DNA of 33,394 nucleotides, taken from NCBI RefSeq assembly GCF_001039355.2, contig NW_019775636.1:914460-947853 (forward strand), written 5' to 3'. The stretch's first letter is position 1. Each line of letters starts with the position of its first letter. Under the pieces are notes generated by a model that saw nothing but the letters and a program-made list of their open reading frames with translations, was not told where the DNA came from and made no database searches. Source of the stretch: Lingula anatina. Its lineage: Eukaryota; Brachiopoda; Lingulata; Lingulida; Lingulidae. A program made the position numbers and the translations under genes. Positions 1 through 11,463 of this stretch are shown here, one piece after another.

Positions 1-43
<43 letters not shown>
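1..43. repeat. Poly-T tract at window edge
   Basis: The window opens with about 43 consecutive T. It may be the poly-A tail of a minus-strand retroelement lying to the left, or a simple homopolymer. The adjoining sequence shows no recognisable element. Confidence 0.8.
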
Positions 44-511
44 CAGTTATGAACAACCTTGTGGAGAGATAAAACAGTGTTATAAGTTTTACATTCTAGA
101 AATTTTAACAAAATTTCTAAAATTTCATTCAAAAATTTTAAAATAGCCCATAAGGCCATATTTGACAATCATGCAGCAACAGATGGGTATCCATGGAAGT
201 TTTGTTACTATGGAAACACATAAAAAATGATATGATTAAAGTTTTCTAGGCACGTGATCTCCTACTTTTCCACTCACATATATATATATTGTATACCTGA
301 TCCCGCCAGGTGTCCAGTAACATCTAAAATCTGGAGATTCTAAAATTTTGCTCAATGGGGGGGGGGGTACCGTTGTGCTCAGGTGCTCAGTGGGCGGTGG
401 TGACCCCTATCTCAAACAATTAGAAGAGAATTATGAAGTTTTCAAAAGTTAACCCAACTATTCTGAAGATAAATCGACAGGGCGTTAGCTGACAGTGGTG
501 CAAAGTCGCTT

Positions 512-598
512 TTATCCGGGAGATTTGGTTACATGTACGGATGACGGGTAGATTCGTTCTGTATCCGGGAGACTCCCAGATTATCCGGGAGAGTCGAC
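512..598. repeat. Three copies of a TATCCGGGAGA motif
   Basis: TATCCGGGAGA occurs three times within about 87 bases. Nearby are TCTCCCAGAC and TCTCCCACAC, which partly complement it. This looks like a degraded short repeat. No function is assigned. Confidence 0.55.
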
Positions 599-1360
599 AT
601 GTATAGGCCTACAACAAGCCCATATGAATGTCTCCCAGACTGTCTCCCACACGACTTTGATTTCAGGGAAACTTAGATGAATGAACACCGTTTTGTGTTG
701 ATTAGATCTATGATTTTGTAGAAACAGAATGAAAGACACAAATGTAGATAAGATTTGTTCGTTATTACAAACCAGAAAAAAGTCTTAATACTTACCCAAT
801 AAACTAAATTGCACTCCCCTTCGATTGTGTTAAGTTGCAACAAAATTACATGTATTCCGCGCTTTCCAATCCCAAAAAATTTTCACTGAATCTTTGCATA
901 TGTAAGGCGAGGTGGCGATTGAATGGGAAGAGCTGACATTTTGTTACGTTGTTAATAATCCTAGATATATTCCATAACGTGCGAAATGCTTGAAAATAGT
1001 ATTCCAATCCGAAAGAACAAGTCTGTTGATGAAAAAAAGACCCGCAGTGAAAACGCAATCAACATATCTGTCACAACTAACACACTATATCGGAGGAGAA
1101 TCGGGGCACATCAAGCGCATCCCAGTTCAAGCTGTTTCTGCCTAGATCTTTTGATTTTTAGTTCAAATACAAATTGATAATATTTTGGTTGAAAAGGATT
1201 TGAATTGGTTATTATTTAAAAGGATCCCAGTGTTCATTATTTAAAAGGAAAAGAAGTTATTTTTTACACTCCCTTTTTATTTTAATTTTCTGGGATGGTA
1301 GGTCTACCGGTATTGCCCGATATGTAGATCCAGAGGAGTATTGGTGTGGTTTAATATCCA

Positions 1361-1421
1361 GGAACTGAAGGGGGGGGGGGGGAAGGACCCCCCTGAGACC
1401 CCCCTAAACCAGCCACTGCTC
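1361..1421. repeat. Poly-G element, copy 1
   Basis: A run of about 12 G after GAACTGAA is followed by a C-rich stretch and AACCAGCCACTGCT. The same layout (GAA.CGAAGAG, a run of about 10 G, then ATCGCCACTGG) recurs near 4478-4526. The two look like diverged copies of one short dispersed repeat. Confidence 0.4.
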
Positions 1422-3429
1422 AGGCTGCAGTGTTTTGCCTGTGCTGCGGTCTCGGCCTCATTGTGACGACTAGCACAAAATCCATGCGTTGTACTGGTTG
1501 TGCTTACGGACGGCAGGAAAGGTCTCAAAAAGTGTAAAATTTCGACCAGTTTGCGCTCCCACAAAAAAGAAGAAGGAGAAGAAGAAATAGAAGCCTGTCC
1601 CTTCCTGTGTTGACGTGAAAAAAGTGGGCAGGGGGCTTTAAAAACACCATTCCTTTTTATAGCCCGCGCTCCAACTACCCTGGGCAGCCGTAGGTGTGTG
1701 AGGAGGAGACCTTCCCGCAATATATTTTGAATTAAGCCATTAATGTTGTGATTATGTCACATAAACCAAATATTAGTCTTCAAAATTGAAGATAGACTGC
1801 CTTGTATGAATAAAATTAACAAATCTAGGCGGGACTAGTCTCTATAGTAGACAGCGTATGGAGTATTGCTCTCTACAGAAATTGAGAAGACCCGTTACTG
1901 TCTACATGTACCATTAAAAGATCCAGTTCAACAGAAAATGGAACGACTTTTTATATCAACCCTGTATCAATTTCTGATTCCATATCTAGTAAATTCTAAA
2001 TCATTGTTACGTACATGGAGATTAAAATATATTAAAATAAATGAAGAGAGATAGCGAGAGAGGTTGAACAATAGGAATGGAACTATACGGCATTTCGGTA
2101 CTGAGTTTACTTGTGAATGATCCTTAAATCGGGGCTTAAGTAAGCTCAGTATCTGTGGGTATTTCTAAGGGCAAAAAAAAAAAAAGAAAAGGAAGCCAAG
2201 ATATGAAGTTGCCTCGTACACAATTTTTTTGCGTGCACTTCTTTTGTTTACGTACTAAAAGAGAGGAATGTCAAGACTCGCCTACCGCCTCCGGTTCCTC
2301 TGTTTGAACCCCTTTGACTTATCTGCTGACAAACAGACTTTTCTCGACCTGAGCTCAAAACTACGGAAGATTTTTACCTAATCTGGGTTATAGAAACGAG
2401 TGAGAGATGTTTCTCTATAATAGATTAGTTGAAAAAAATACCGAGAGAAAAAAGCTTCATTTTTAGTGTCACTTATGAAACATTAATATACTGCACGCAG
2501 AATATCAACGTAGCATCCATTTTATATATATAAAAAGATAATTTTTACTAATGTTATGAAATACAGTATAAAATGTTTAACGAACAACTTCATTAAATTA
2601 AACCAAGAATTTCAAGTCTTTGATTAGACCAGCCCGACTTATTCCTATTCACACGTAATTGAAATCTGGAATTTTTATACTTATGAAGTACTAAAAATAT
2701 ATCGCATATTAAAGCTCGAAAGATTGTTAACGCATTGCATAAAATTGTTTTCAGTTTTAATTTGTCAGTTTTAATTATGTAGTTTATTTGAAAACAACAG
2801 TTTTCAAGCACGCTCCTGTCAATATACAGAGACGGGCTACTTATTGACCCGGCCCTTTATAAGGAACGAACAAAACCGGTAGTTTTTAATTTTACCTGGT
2901 TTTACCTGGTCACTAACATCATTATCTCCGTAGCTTATGAAAAAGATGGCAAGGTTTTACTTTTTATGCCATTCGTTCTCTAAAAATGACCCAAAAATAT
3001 TCATCGGGTGTAAAAGAACATGAGCATGATTAAAGTAATATGTTCAGTTCGTATACGAAGTTACGATTTCGTACGAGCACCAAAGAAAGGATCATGGAGC
3101 AACAAACATCGACAACAACGTTAATTCATGTATAGTCATTTTACATCATATCCAGAAAAAGAATGACAACTGATTTTTAGTACAATTAAAAACGCCTATG
3201 AAAGAACCCTGGACTCTTTCACGTTGTTAATAAATTTCAGTCTCTCGGTTGAAATAAAAAACCCGATGTCTTTTAACGCGCTGCAAGTAAAAAACAAAAA
3301 AAGAAAAGAAAATGCCCTCTACCTTCAGAATGTTACGACATATATTGATATAGACAGGAATGTGTCAAATTCAAACAGGCTAATTCAGCTTTGATGAAAG
3401 CTGTTAATCGCACACGACTATGAATGACA

Positions 3430-3770
3430 GTTTTTTTAAACAAACGTCAAACACAATTACTACACTCTTCTCTCCGAACATGTAAAACCCCCTATATCCT
3501 TTGATTGACAAGATGCCAATCAAATTCATTAGTTTTAATAGCTGCTGTCAAGTAGTAACAGCTTGATTGGCAGGTTATATAAACAAACGTCAATCACAAT
3601 CATTACACGGTGGATCACTATAGTCGTCGAAAACATTTAGTGCAAGCTTCCTACACCCTTTGATTGACAAGGTGCCAATCAAATTCAGTTAGTTTTGATA
3701 GTTGCTGTCAAAAAATAACAGATCGATTGGCAGGTTATATAAACAAACGTCAATCATCGTGCACTGTGAT
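3430..3770 (+). repeat. 160-bp tandem repeat with CCAAT/TATA-like boxes
   Basis: Two diverged copies start at TTTGATTGACAAG near 3499 and 3659 (spacing 160). A partial third sits upstream near 3440 (AAACAAACGTCAA). Each full copy has the inverted pair GCCAATCAA and TTGATTGGC. The second arm runs directly into CAGGTTATATAAACAAACGTCAA, so a CCAAT-like box lies about 10 bases before a TATATAAA box. Downstream of the last copy, CAGTGAGTA resembles a splice donor. It could be a duplicated promoter or merely a repeat. No coding exon was found downstream. Confidence 0.55.
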
Positions 3771-5129
3771 TTCTCTTACTGTGAAACAGTGAGTACGCCG
3801 TTCAGACAGCGCTAAAATCTGAAGTTAGTAATTAAATTGCAAAATATTTCAAGAGAATATGTGCAATATGTTTCCAAAACTAGTTCTCTTTTTGAACCCT
3901 TCAGCGTCTCTAATACGACACTCTAGATTAAAAACTATTTTGTAAAAAGAAGAATTTAGCAAAAGCAGCCAATTTAAAAAGCAGATTCAAGTAAAGAAAT
4001 ATGACATTTGACGTTATTCTGGAGGTAGCGTATGGGTCATTTCTTGCGTGGAAGAAGGAAGGATAAATGTTTTTGCATAATATGTGTGGAATATTGACGG
4101 GTTCTTTTACTGTCAAAGACTTTCTGCAAATAGATAAATTAATTAATTAATTAAACGATACTAATTCATCTTCATTAAAGATGACATTTGTGTTGTGGTT
4201 GAGGTAAGTGGTTTAATTTTTGCGGGGGTAATTGTCAGCAAGGACCTGTGATAATAAGATACGTGGATGGAAAAGAAAAATATTAACTGTTAACAAAAAT
4301 ATTACTATCCTATTTAACAAACAAACCGCTACTTCGCTCTTGTAAGTATTTTGTTGGTTTATTTTACTGCAGTAAAGCGTGGATAAAATAGTTCAAAACG
4401 CCCTCACAGTGCCCTTGTTTATGCGACTTCAGCTGCTGGGGTTAGGTGAAGGGGCGAGGACAGGTGTGATTTATTTTTCAGAAACCGAAGAGGGGGGGGG
4501 GGAGGTCATGACCTAAATCGCCACTGGTTTGTTATAACTCACCAATCCTCCAGCGGTCAATACACGTCTTCAACACATTCAATTTTATCTTATATAAGAA
4601 TTTAAAGCAATGCATGTATTTTATTTCCTCGAGAAATGACATTTTGACATAGGGGGCCGGTCCATATGTAAAAGCAACTTTTTATTCGCGGTAATATTCT
4701 GACGTTTGTCTTGTCTTAATATGGTTGTGACGTCTACCATAAATCTTTCAACACAAAGTCTTAAATCCCCGAGTGAAATACTTAAAAAGGTTTTGGTGAC
4801 ATGATGAGAATCTTCTCTCTTCGTACATTCTATTTCACGAAAGACTTGAACTCACAATGATGTTAGCTGGTACCTCACGACAACCATGATTACATTTTTA
4901 ACCAAATATGCTTATCACAAGTGTTGATATCTGAATTTTCTTGATTATTCATTTCATGTGTTCATAGTAAGTTGATTTTCAGATAACAGTTTAGTCTGCA
5001 ATACAAAGAGAAATATAAATCATGCAATTAATTTTTAGAAACGAGATAAATGAGTATGCTCTTAGTTAAGAGTAGAAATAAAGTCAACTGGTAATTTACT
5101 GCATTTGGATTGCAGAAAAAAATTAAAAC
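3771..5129. other. No gene seen
   Basis: AT-rich sequence without a supportable coding region. It holds the TTAATTAATTAATTAA run near 4137-4154 and the second poly-G repeat copy (about 4478-4526). Confidence 0.5.
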
Positions 5130-5143
5130 ATGCAGATTTCGGA

Positions 5144-5213
5144 GTGTGATTTCGGAGAAGATGAAAGTACTGGATTTAGTGTGATTTCGGAGAAGATGAA
5201 AGTACTGGAATCA
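5144..5213 (+). repeat. 35-bp tandem duplication
   Basis: GTGTGATTTCGGAGAAGATG and the bases after it occur twice in direct succession with a 35-base period. The copies are nearly identical, so the duplication is recent. Confidence 0.85.
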
Positions 5214-5291
5214 AAGACAAATGATGAATTTACTTGCTTCATCTTTGTAGTGCTTACTTTTTTTTGTAACTCAGAATATTACTTCTACTAC

Positions 5292-5316
5292 AGAGAGAGA
5301 GAGAGAGAGAGAGAGA
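5292..5316. repeat. (GA)n microsatellite
   Basis: An uninterrupted GA dinucleotide run of about 12 units. Confidence 0.95.
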
Positions 5317-5393
5317 CGCTATTTCTACAGTCAAACTAAACTGCAAATGAGCACAAAGCTTAATTTTTTTGTGAACAAATGTATTTTATTTTA

Positions 5394-5395
<2 letters not shown>

Positions 5396-5432
<37 letters not shown>
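5396..5432. repeat. (GT)n microsatellite
   Basis: An uninterrupted GT run of about 18 units. Confidence 0.95.
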
Positions 5433-5435
<3 letters not shown>

Positions 5436-6090
5436 CTGTGTCGGCGTTACATTATATAAGTCTTTATTTGCCTTTCATATCGTTATTCTCCTACTGGTTA
5501 TAACAAGATAACAAAGATGAAGATGAATGTTCACTGACTCAATAATATACATAAAAATCATCATGAATCATCCGAGTTCATGAAAGCGAGATCTGGAGCA
5601 AAAATAAAAAGCTGTCTCCAAGACATCTGGACGCCCCTCCCCCCCTCCCCCTCTCCCCACCCACTCCACAATACCCTGTTTTCAGCACCATTATAAATAG
5701 ACTTCGAGAGTTCAGAACTGACGGTCAAAATCTGGTATTTGGATTTATTTCCTTTCATGCAGAGAACCTGATTATAATCATTGGTTTGAATGAGCAGTAA
5801 TAAAAAGAACAGAGTGAAACCATTTCTGGCAATCAAGTTAACATTCGTAGCTGCCACGTCAGTCTTTGAAGCTAAAAGGATATAAATATTTTTTGCGTTT
5901 AATATTATGGTAATTTGCATCAGTACTTGAATTACACGTAAGCTTACACAAAAGGAGATCTAATAACAGAAGTCCAGAAACAGACACACCCTTCCTCGTC
6001 TTAATACATGTATCTACACATTAATTGGGCCACAGAGGGCAGCACTGGGAAAGTCCGATGCGTTTATTTTTTAACGTAAAATAATTAAAA

Positions 6091-6510
6091 CTAGAAAAGC
6101 ACTCAGAGAGCGCAGACCTCCGCTAAGGGAGGAAAGTCTCCATCCAATGCCGTTTTACCCCTAGATTTTCATTTATAATGATTTAGTTTTTTATTTTTGA
6201 TTGTTGATGATTGGTTGATTATTGATCCGGATCACCACCAAAAACAAACCATCTGTTCCTTGGTCCCATTCTGACAGTTCCAGAAAAATTTAATCAAAAT
6301 CGGTCCATAACTTAGTTTTTTATTTTTGATTATTGATTGATTATTGATCCAGATCACCGCCAAAATCTAATCACTTCTAAGTTAACCGATTTCTGACCTA
6401 CCCTGAAAATTCCATCGAAATTCAGCCATAACTTTTTGAGTTATGTTGATGACAAACAAACAAACAAACAAAGAGGGGTGAAAACATAACCTCCTTGGCG
6501 GAGGTAATAA
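6091..6510 (+). mobile_element. RTE-tail SINE-like repeat, copy 1
   Basis: The sequence begins CTAGAAAAGCACTCAGAGAG and ends CTTGGCGGAGGTAATAA after a (CAAA)n-type tract. Near the ends CAGACCTCCGCTAAGG and CCTTGGCGGAGGT are complementary. The body contains GATCCGGATCACCACCAAAA and AACTTTTTGAGTTATGTTGATGACAAAC. These are features I know from the 3' ends of RTE-clade LINEs and their non-autonomous derivatives in many animals. Here the GATCCGGATCACC block occurs twice, so this copy carries an internal duplication. A second copy lies at 20873-21135. No coding capacity remains. Confidence 0.75.
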
Positions 6511-6562
6511 GAAATATTAAACGAACAATTGTTTTGAGGCAATTTTAATTTTGTTTTAACAA

Positions 6563-6905
6563 ACACACATTTTAATATGTTCCTTATGCAGAATACATAT
6601 ATCTAAACTACTATCTCTGTGTCAGTTATTAAACTTATCAAACACGTATGAGTTGCAGAAGATACAGGTACATCTAATAATGTAAACGGAGGTGTAGATT
6701 GCCAATTAAAATGAAGCTGATGTCGGTAAGTCATTCAAAATACAGAACATAGCACTCAAACTTGCACAAAAGTTTACGAGCATCACGGAAGGATTTATTG
6801 GGGAGGGGGGGGGGGAGCAGGGGCCATCCGTGCAAACTGAAGCACGCGAGCTACAGTGGGATAATGCTCGCCTGCCACGCGGGAGGTCCGGTGTCATGTA
6901 CCAGA
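6563..6905 (+). repeat. Tandem duplication unit 1 (roughly 550-610 bp period)
   Basis: The order of landmarks here (ACACAT..TTTAATA, TCCTTA..GAATACAT, CTGTCTCTG..TCAGT.ATTAAACT, a poly-G run, then a tRNA-like segment) is repeated at 7112-7503. The flanking landmarks are offset by about 545 bases and the tRNA-like segments by about 614. The copies are strongly diverged. Confidence 0.65.
6850..6905 (+). pseudogene. tRNA-Gly(GCC)-derived sequence, degenerate
   Basis: GCTCGCCTGCCACGCGGGAG is essentially the anticodon arm of animal tRNA-Gly with anticodon GCC. Upstream CTACAGTGGGATAATG matches the D-arm/box A region. The T-arm is damaged (GTCCGGTGTCATGTACCAG in place of a GGTTCGATTCC box B) and the acceptor stem is not paired. 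It is therefore a tRNA pseudogene or tRNA-derived SINE head, not a working tRNA. Confidence 0.65.
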
Positions 6906-7111
6906 AGGTCCCCCATGAGAGAAAGTCCGTACGACCCCTGGTTTCTGAAATAACTGGTCTTGTCTGGTAATTAGGTATAATATGCAGGGTCCCCCCGACC
7001 CTGCATTTAACCGGATCTTACGTTTGATGACACCGCTATTGATATCAATCACGCTCGTTAAACGACGAAACGTCTCAAGCAATGTGAATAAATATACATT
7101 CTATTTCGAGA

Positions 7112-7503
7112 TACACATCTTTAATAATCCTTACATAGAATACATTGATCATATGTTACTGAACATGCCAAACTAAGTACTGTCTCTAAGTCAGTAATTA
7201 AACTCATCACAGGCATTTATAAGTAGCAGAACGAGATCATGATGGGTAATTTAAACGAATCTGCAGATTGTTACTTTTCATGAAATTTGTATTTGCAACT
7301 TATTCGAAATAGAGAAAATCTTGGTACACACTTGTAGAAAAGTGCACAACTACCAGGGTGGTTTTATTGAGTAGTGGGTCGAGGGGGGGGGGGGGAATAG
7401 AGAGTTCAAGGCCCATCTCGGCATCCCTATAGCTTAAGTGTACGTCTGTCTCTGTGGTTTAGGGGTACAGTGGTCGCCTGCTTCGCGGATTAGATTCCCG
7501 ACA
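7112..7503 (+). repeat. Tandem duplication unit 2
   Basis: This is the diverged second copy of the 6563-6905 unit. It has a poly-G run at about 7384-7395 and a second tRNA-like segment at its end. Confidence 0.6.
7453..7503 (+). pseudogene. tRNA-like sequence, second copy
   Basis: TGGTTTAGGGGTACAGTGG resembles a tRNA box A, CGCCTGCTTCGCGG an anticodon arm and GATTAGATTCCCGAC a box B. It sits at the same place in its duplicated unit as the tRNA-Gly-like segment at 6850. No acceptor stem is seen, so it is treated as tRNA-derived repeat sequence. Confidence 0.55.
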
Positions 7504-8613
7504 CATTTGGAAAACATGAGACTGAGTTCTATCTTGAGAAATGTACTATTCTTAACATCATCTACTTTCCAGGGAAGAAATTTTAAGCTTACGGCGGCTG
7601 TGGACAATATGTCTACTAATAAATTACCGAGATCTCTAACAATATAGGGCCGTTCAATGAATTTTGTTCTAGTCATTTCCTAAAAGTCCAGCTTAGGGCG
7701 TTTTATGTTTATCTTGTTTTTTTTTCTAACTAGTGAAATAACATAAAAATTAATTCAGCCAATAAAAAACTATTGAAATATAAATATCGGGAAATGTTTT
7801 CATTTGAGACATAAAACTAAATAAAGAACTGAATATTATAATATTTATAAGCTAGTCTTAAAAGTGAAATTAATATTAGATACTTAGAGAGAAAAAAACT
7901 ACCTAAGAACATTTACTCCCCTTAAAATCAGAAGTCTAACATTGCTTGGTGAGAAATAAAAAAAGAATTTGCTGAATGGATGGGATCCCTATAATTCGCT
8001 TTATTGTTTTCTCCATTCTGTCTTCATGATACCATCCAGTTGGGGGACATTATTATACCATTATACTGGCGGTGTTAATAACATTGAGATGTTATTTGCC
8101 GTTCCTCCTCTGTAGGCTTGTAACACCAGATGCTCAAATACTTTCAATAATACATGTGTAAAAGTTCATTAAAACGGGATCATTGTCTTAAAAAGTTGTA
8201 AGGGATTAAACAAACACAGTCTTTGTCAAAAATAAATTTACTTTTCATGTGAATTTCCAGGAGTTTGAACTTTATACCGGTATCTATTGTATTTAAGCAC
8301 GAACATACTGGAATATAAATGCGAAAGTGAAGTTGCCAGTAATTGAGCAGAATAGTATGTGAGTGTGGGTGTTTACGTATGTATTTGACTATAGTTAAAT
8401 GTTTTTACCATGTATAGTTTACTTCTTAAGTTTAATAAAATAAATTTTGAAAAAGAATTTACTTTAGAAAATTTAAACGTAAATCAAAAGTCAAATATTG
8501 GTGTGTAGCACACTGAATATTTTGGTATTTTTACAAACTAACAATATCTGCTGAAGTCTACCTGGACACCTGAAGTAAGTAACTCTAACACAAGTGAACA
8601 ATAACTAACCACT
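7504..8613. other. No gene seen
   Basis: AT-rich sequence between the tRNA-like repeat and the LINE. I see no supportable coding region or known repeat. Confidence 0.5.
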
Positions 8614-10068
8614 GTGCAGCTCTTTATCATAGTACCAGTTATGCAAATGACCCAATGCTACAAGTCCAATAAATATGATTGGCTAGTTTACCACTGCATA
8701 ATCGTTTTACGGGTCTTAAAATCAATGTATTCAAAATTGAGGTCGTGTGTTTTAATCTCCCCGGGACTTGCAGAATATTTTGAATGTACTGTTGGAACCA
8801 GGCAGGGCTGTATGATAAGTCCATTTTTATTTAATATGTTCCTAAATGAGTTTGTAGAGAGGGTAAATGAGAGTGATGTACAATCTATTTTTATTGATGA
8901 AATTGTCAGCATTTCGCTTCTATTGTATGCTGATGACATGGTTATTTGTGATGACACTGCATTTGGCTTACAGAAGAAGATAAATATTTTACACTCTGGA
9001 CCATTACGAAAATATGAAAAATGGTACTTTGGTGGACAACCGGTTGAAGTTGTAACCCACTACAAATATCTGGGTCTAACTATAACGCCAAGGCTCGTTT
9101 GGACAAAAGCCACCACTAGTTTAAGTCTGAAAGCAAGAAAGGCAATGATTATGATTGATAAACTTGAATATAACACTGGAAGGGTTAGGTCTGATATTGC
9201 ATTTATGATATTTGATAAAATGATCGCGCCAATTTTATTTTACGGTGCAGAAGTTTGGGGATACCAAGTGTATGACAATATAGAAAAGGTACAACTTGCT
9301 TTTTGTAAAAGGATTCTTGGCGTGGGATCAACAACTTCAACAATAGCGGTCTTGGGAGACTGTGGTAGGTTCCCATTGTTTATTACTTACTTCTGTCGGT
9401 GTGTCAAATTCTGGCTTAAATTACTAAGAATAGAAGAAAGCAGATATCCAAAAGCGTGCTATAAGATTATGTTGGTATTAGATCAGGCTGGTCGCATTAC
9501 ATGGGCGACAAAAATTAAAGAAATACTTTTTAGATATGGTTTTGGGTTTGTATGGTACAATCAGGGTGTTGAGAATGAGATATATTTTTTAGAAATTTTT
9601 AAGACAAGAATGAAAGATTGCTACATTCAAGAATGGAACGGCTATTTACAGAACTCGTCTAAATTAAATTTGTATTGTACATTTAAATCTGTATTTCAAA
9701 AAGAAAATTATTTATTGTTGAATCTCCCGAAAGCGCTCTTAGCTGCTTTCGCCAGGCTCAGGTGTGGAAACCATAATCTTATGATTGAAAAAGGTAGACA
9801 TGACAACATACCCTCGAACGAGAGGGTATGCACACTATGTAAGGACGAAATAGAAAACGAATATCACTTTTTGTTAACATGTGAGATGTACAGGGACTTA
9901 AGAACAAAATATATACCAAACAGGTACACCTGTCAACCAAATATCCAAAGGTTTAGACAGCTTATGTCTTCCAATGACAGAGATTTGATGATTAACCTGA
10001 TTAATTATGTTTATTATGCCTTTAGAAAAAGAGAATCTTTTTTTGCAACGGATAGTGCACGTACATGA
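8614..10068 (+). pseudogene. LINE reverse transcriptase, C-terminal part, open but internally deleted
   Basis: The frame stays open for 484 codons. RT motifs seen are GTRQGC with SPFLFNMFLNEF (finger/palm) and the catalytic YADDM at residues 105-109. The thumb and connection follow (KYLGLTITPRLVWTK, MIAPILFYGAEVWGY, ALGDCGR-like VLGDCGRFPL). A zinc-knuckle-like CTLC...HFLLTC lies near 9831-9888. After QKKINIL (about 8978-8993) the protein jumps to GPLRKYEKW. I expect roughly 25 residues there (the stretch ending in a VN.TKTK.MVF-type motif) from related elements. The deletion keeps the frame. The first 27 or so codons do not look like RT, and the ATG at 8614 is probably fortuitous. This is a dead, truncated copy. 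Confidence 0.85.
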
Positions 10069-10363
10069 GCTCTCCGCATGCACAATAGTTACGTTATATG
10101 GACCATTTACATTTGTAATCTGGGCAAATGCCTTTATACGAAAATAAATATTTATCAAAAGCACTGCATAATCACTGCAATGCAACACTTTACCATAATT
10201 GTTTGAGATGTTATCACATAGCCATTATGTTAGTTCTACAGGTGTATTGGAATAAAGTAATTATTTAGGTGTTTCATTTATTGTAAATTAGTGTCAAGTG
10301 CGGGCTTTTTGCCTGACGCCTCAAATGTCTTTAAATAAGACTCGCTATTATTATTATTATTAT
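8695..10363 (+). mobile_element. 5'-truncated non-LTR retrotransposon (LINE)
   Basis: Reverse-transcriptase homology starts abruptly near 8695-8704 and runs to a stop at 10066-10068. A 3' UTR of roughly 280 bases follows, ending in an ATT-type microsatellite at 10346-10363. A microsatellite 3' end with 5' truncation is typical of target-primed LINE insertions. The endonuclease and N-terminal RT are absent. Relatives of this RT type are common in mollusc and lancelet genomes (my recollection). The minus-strand relic at 19.56-24.05 kb belongs to the same broad group. Confidence 0.88.
10346..10363 (+). repeat. (TAT)n tail of LINE
   Basis: About six TAT/ATT units directly follow TTTAAATAAGACTCGC. 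This is consistent with the microsatellite 3' terminus of the upstream LINE. Confidence 0.8.
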
Positions 10364-11249
10364 GCTTTTTCAAACTTTTTAACTAAATGAGTCCCATTGC
10401 GTATATGTATTTTCGTTACCTGTGAAAGCCGCTTCTTATTTCCAAATGTTCCTATCACTTAGGCACCCCCTCCCCCCCCTACCCCCCAACAATTCCCTCA
10501 AGACGCCCCACCTTCCCAGAAAAGAAAACACTCTGGTTTTGAATAATCTGTATTATACATGAATTTCCACTTAAACACTTCTTGAATGTTTAACTGACTA
10601 TAAGAAAAGAGACAGAAAATGAAATAAAAACAAAAGTATTGGCTATAATTATAAATAACAAGAATCAGGAAGTTCGCTTACGCTTATAAACAGGCCTGAG
10701 AGGCAACCTTAATAACATTTATTTAAGCAAATTTGGTTATTTGCCATTACATGTCATTTTTAATCAAACTAATACTATCATTTTCTCTTTTTTCCCTGAA
10801 AGGAAACAAACATCATTTTATCTGCATTTCATTTGATGTTCGTGAGGTTTCTGTATTTAACAGGTTAAGCAAATGATAATGAAATACTAGAAAAAGAAGA
10901 TAAGTTTCGAAGCTTATTTATTTCTGTCTACGGCAGTGGTAAATTAATAATAACTTCCAGTTATTTCATCAAAGGGATACCTGAATGAGTATGATTATCT
11001 GTTTACCCACCCCTGCCTGGAGATAGAATTTTATGAAAAGCAGGCATTTATAATTTGACTCAATATCACATTTTCATTCTCATTATTATATTCTCTACAG
11101 GGGGGAATTGTCCGTGGATGTCCTGATACCTGGATAGATGTCAGGCCAACCCAGCTACCTTACTTGCCACATAAGGATCCTGAATTATCCGGTATATCGG
11201 ACACTAGACCTCTCAGCACTAACGCTCACAAAACCCACGAATTAACCAA
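10364..11249. other. No gene seen
   Basis: Unique-looking AT-rich sequence with a C-rich patch near 10465-10490. No coding or repeat signal can be supported. Confidence 0.5.
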
Positions 11250-11463
11250 GGCTCTATTCCCATAGATTTTAGATCGATCTATCCCCGCGGGGAGTCTCAC
11301 TAGATTACTTTCAGATAATCCGACTTAAATGTCCGTCCCGCCTACTACAAGCTGTAAGAGGGTAATTAACTTTCGTGTCCGCCCGGCTGACAGCTATTTA
11401 GCGTGAACCCCCAGGGAGTTAGGTCGATCTAAAGTAGGTCGATCTAATCTATGGAAATGGGTT
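11250..11463 (+). mobile_element. MITE family A, copy 1 (about 214 bp)
   Basis: The ends form an imperfect terminal inverted repeat of roughly 25-30 bases: CTATTCCCATAGATTTTAGATCGATCTA at the left, and at the right a tract whose reverse complement is CCATTTCCATAGATTAGATCGACCTA. The body has GGGGAGTCTCACTAGATTA, CCGCCTACTACAAGCTGTAA and GGGTAATTAACTTTCGTG. Copies 2 and 3 lie at 12915-13126 and 23202-23422. It has no coding capacity. The exact ends and target duplication of this copy are not certain. Confidence 0.8.

Larger units (their letters stand above)
44..3430. other. Gene-free AT-rich stretch
   Basis: No convincing coding sequence is seen on either strand. The short open frames here have low-complexity or compositionally odd translations and no family resemblance. 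The stretch holds three copies of TATCCGGGAGA (about 512-598), a poly-G block near 358-367 and the poly-G repeat near 1361-1421. Nothing else is supportable. Confidence 0.6.

Noticed and set aside
1304-1720. 138-codon minus-strand frame
   Set aside because: It spans a poly-G block and low-complexity Ser/Pro/Phe-rich translation. No motif is seen.
5561-5920. 119-codon minus-strand frame
   Set aside because: It crosses a C/G-rich simple repeat. The composition is not protein-like and no family is recognised.
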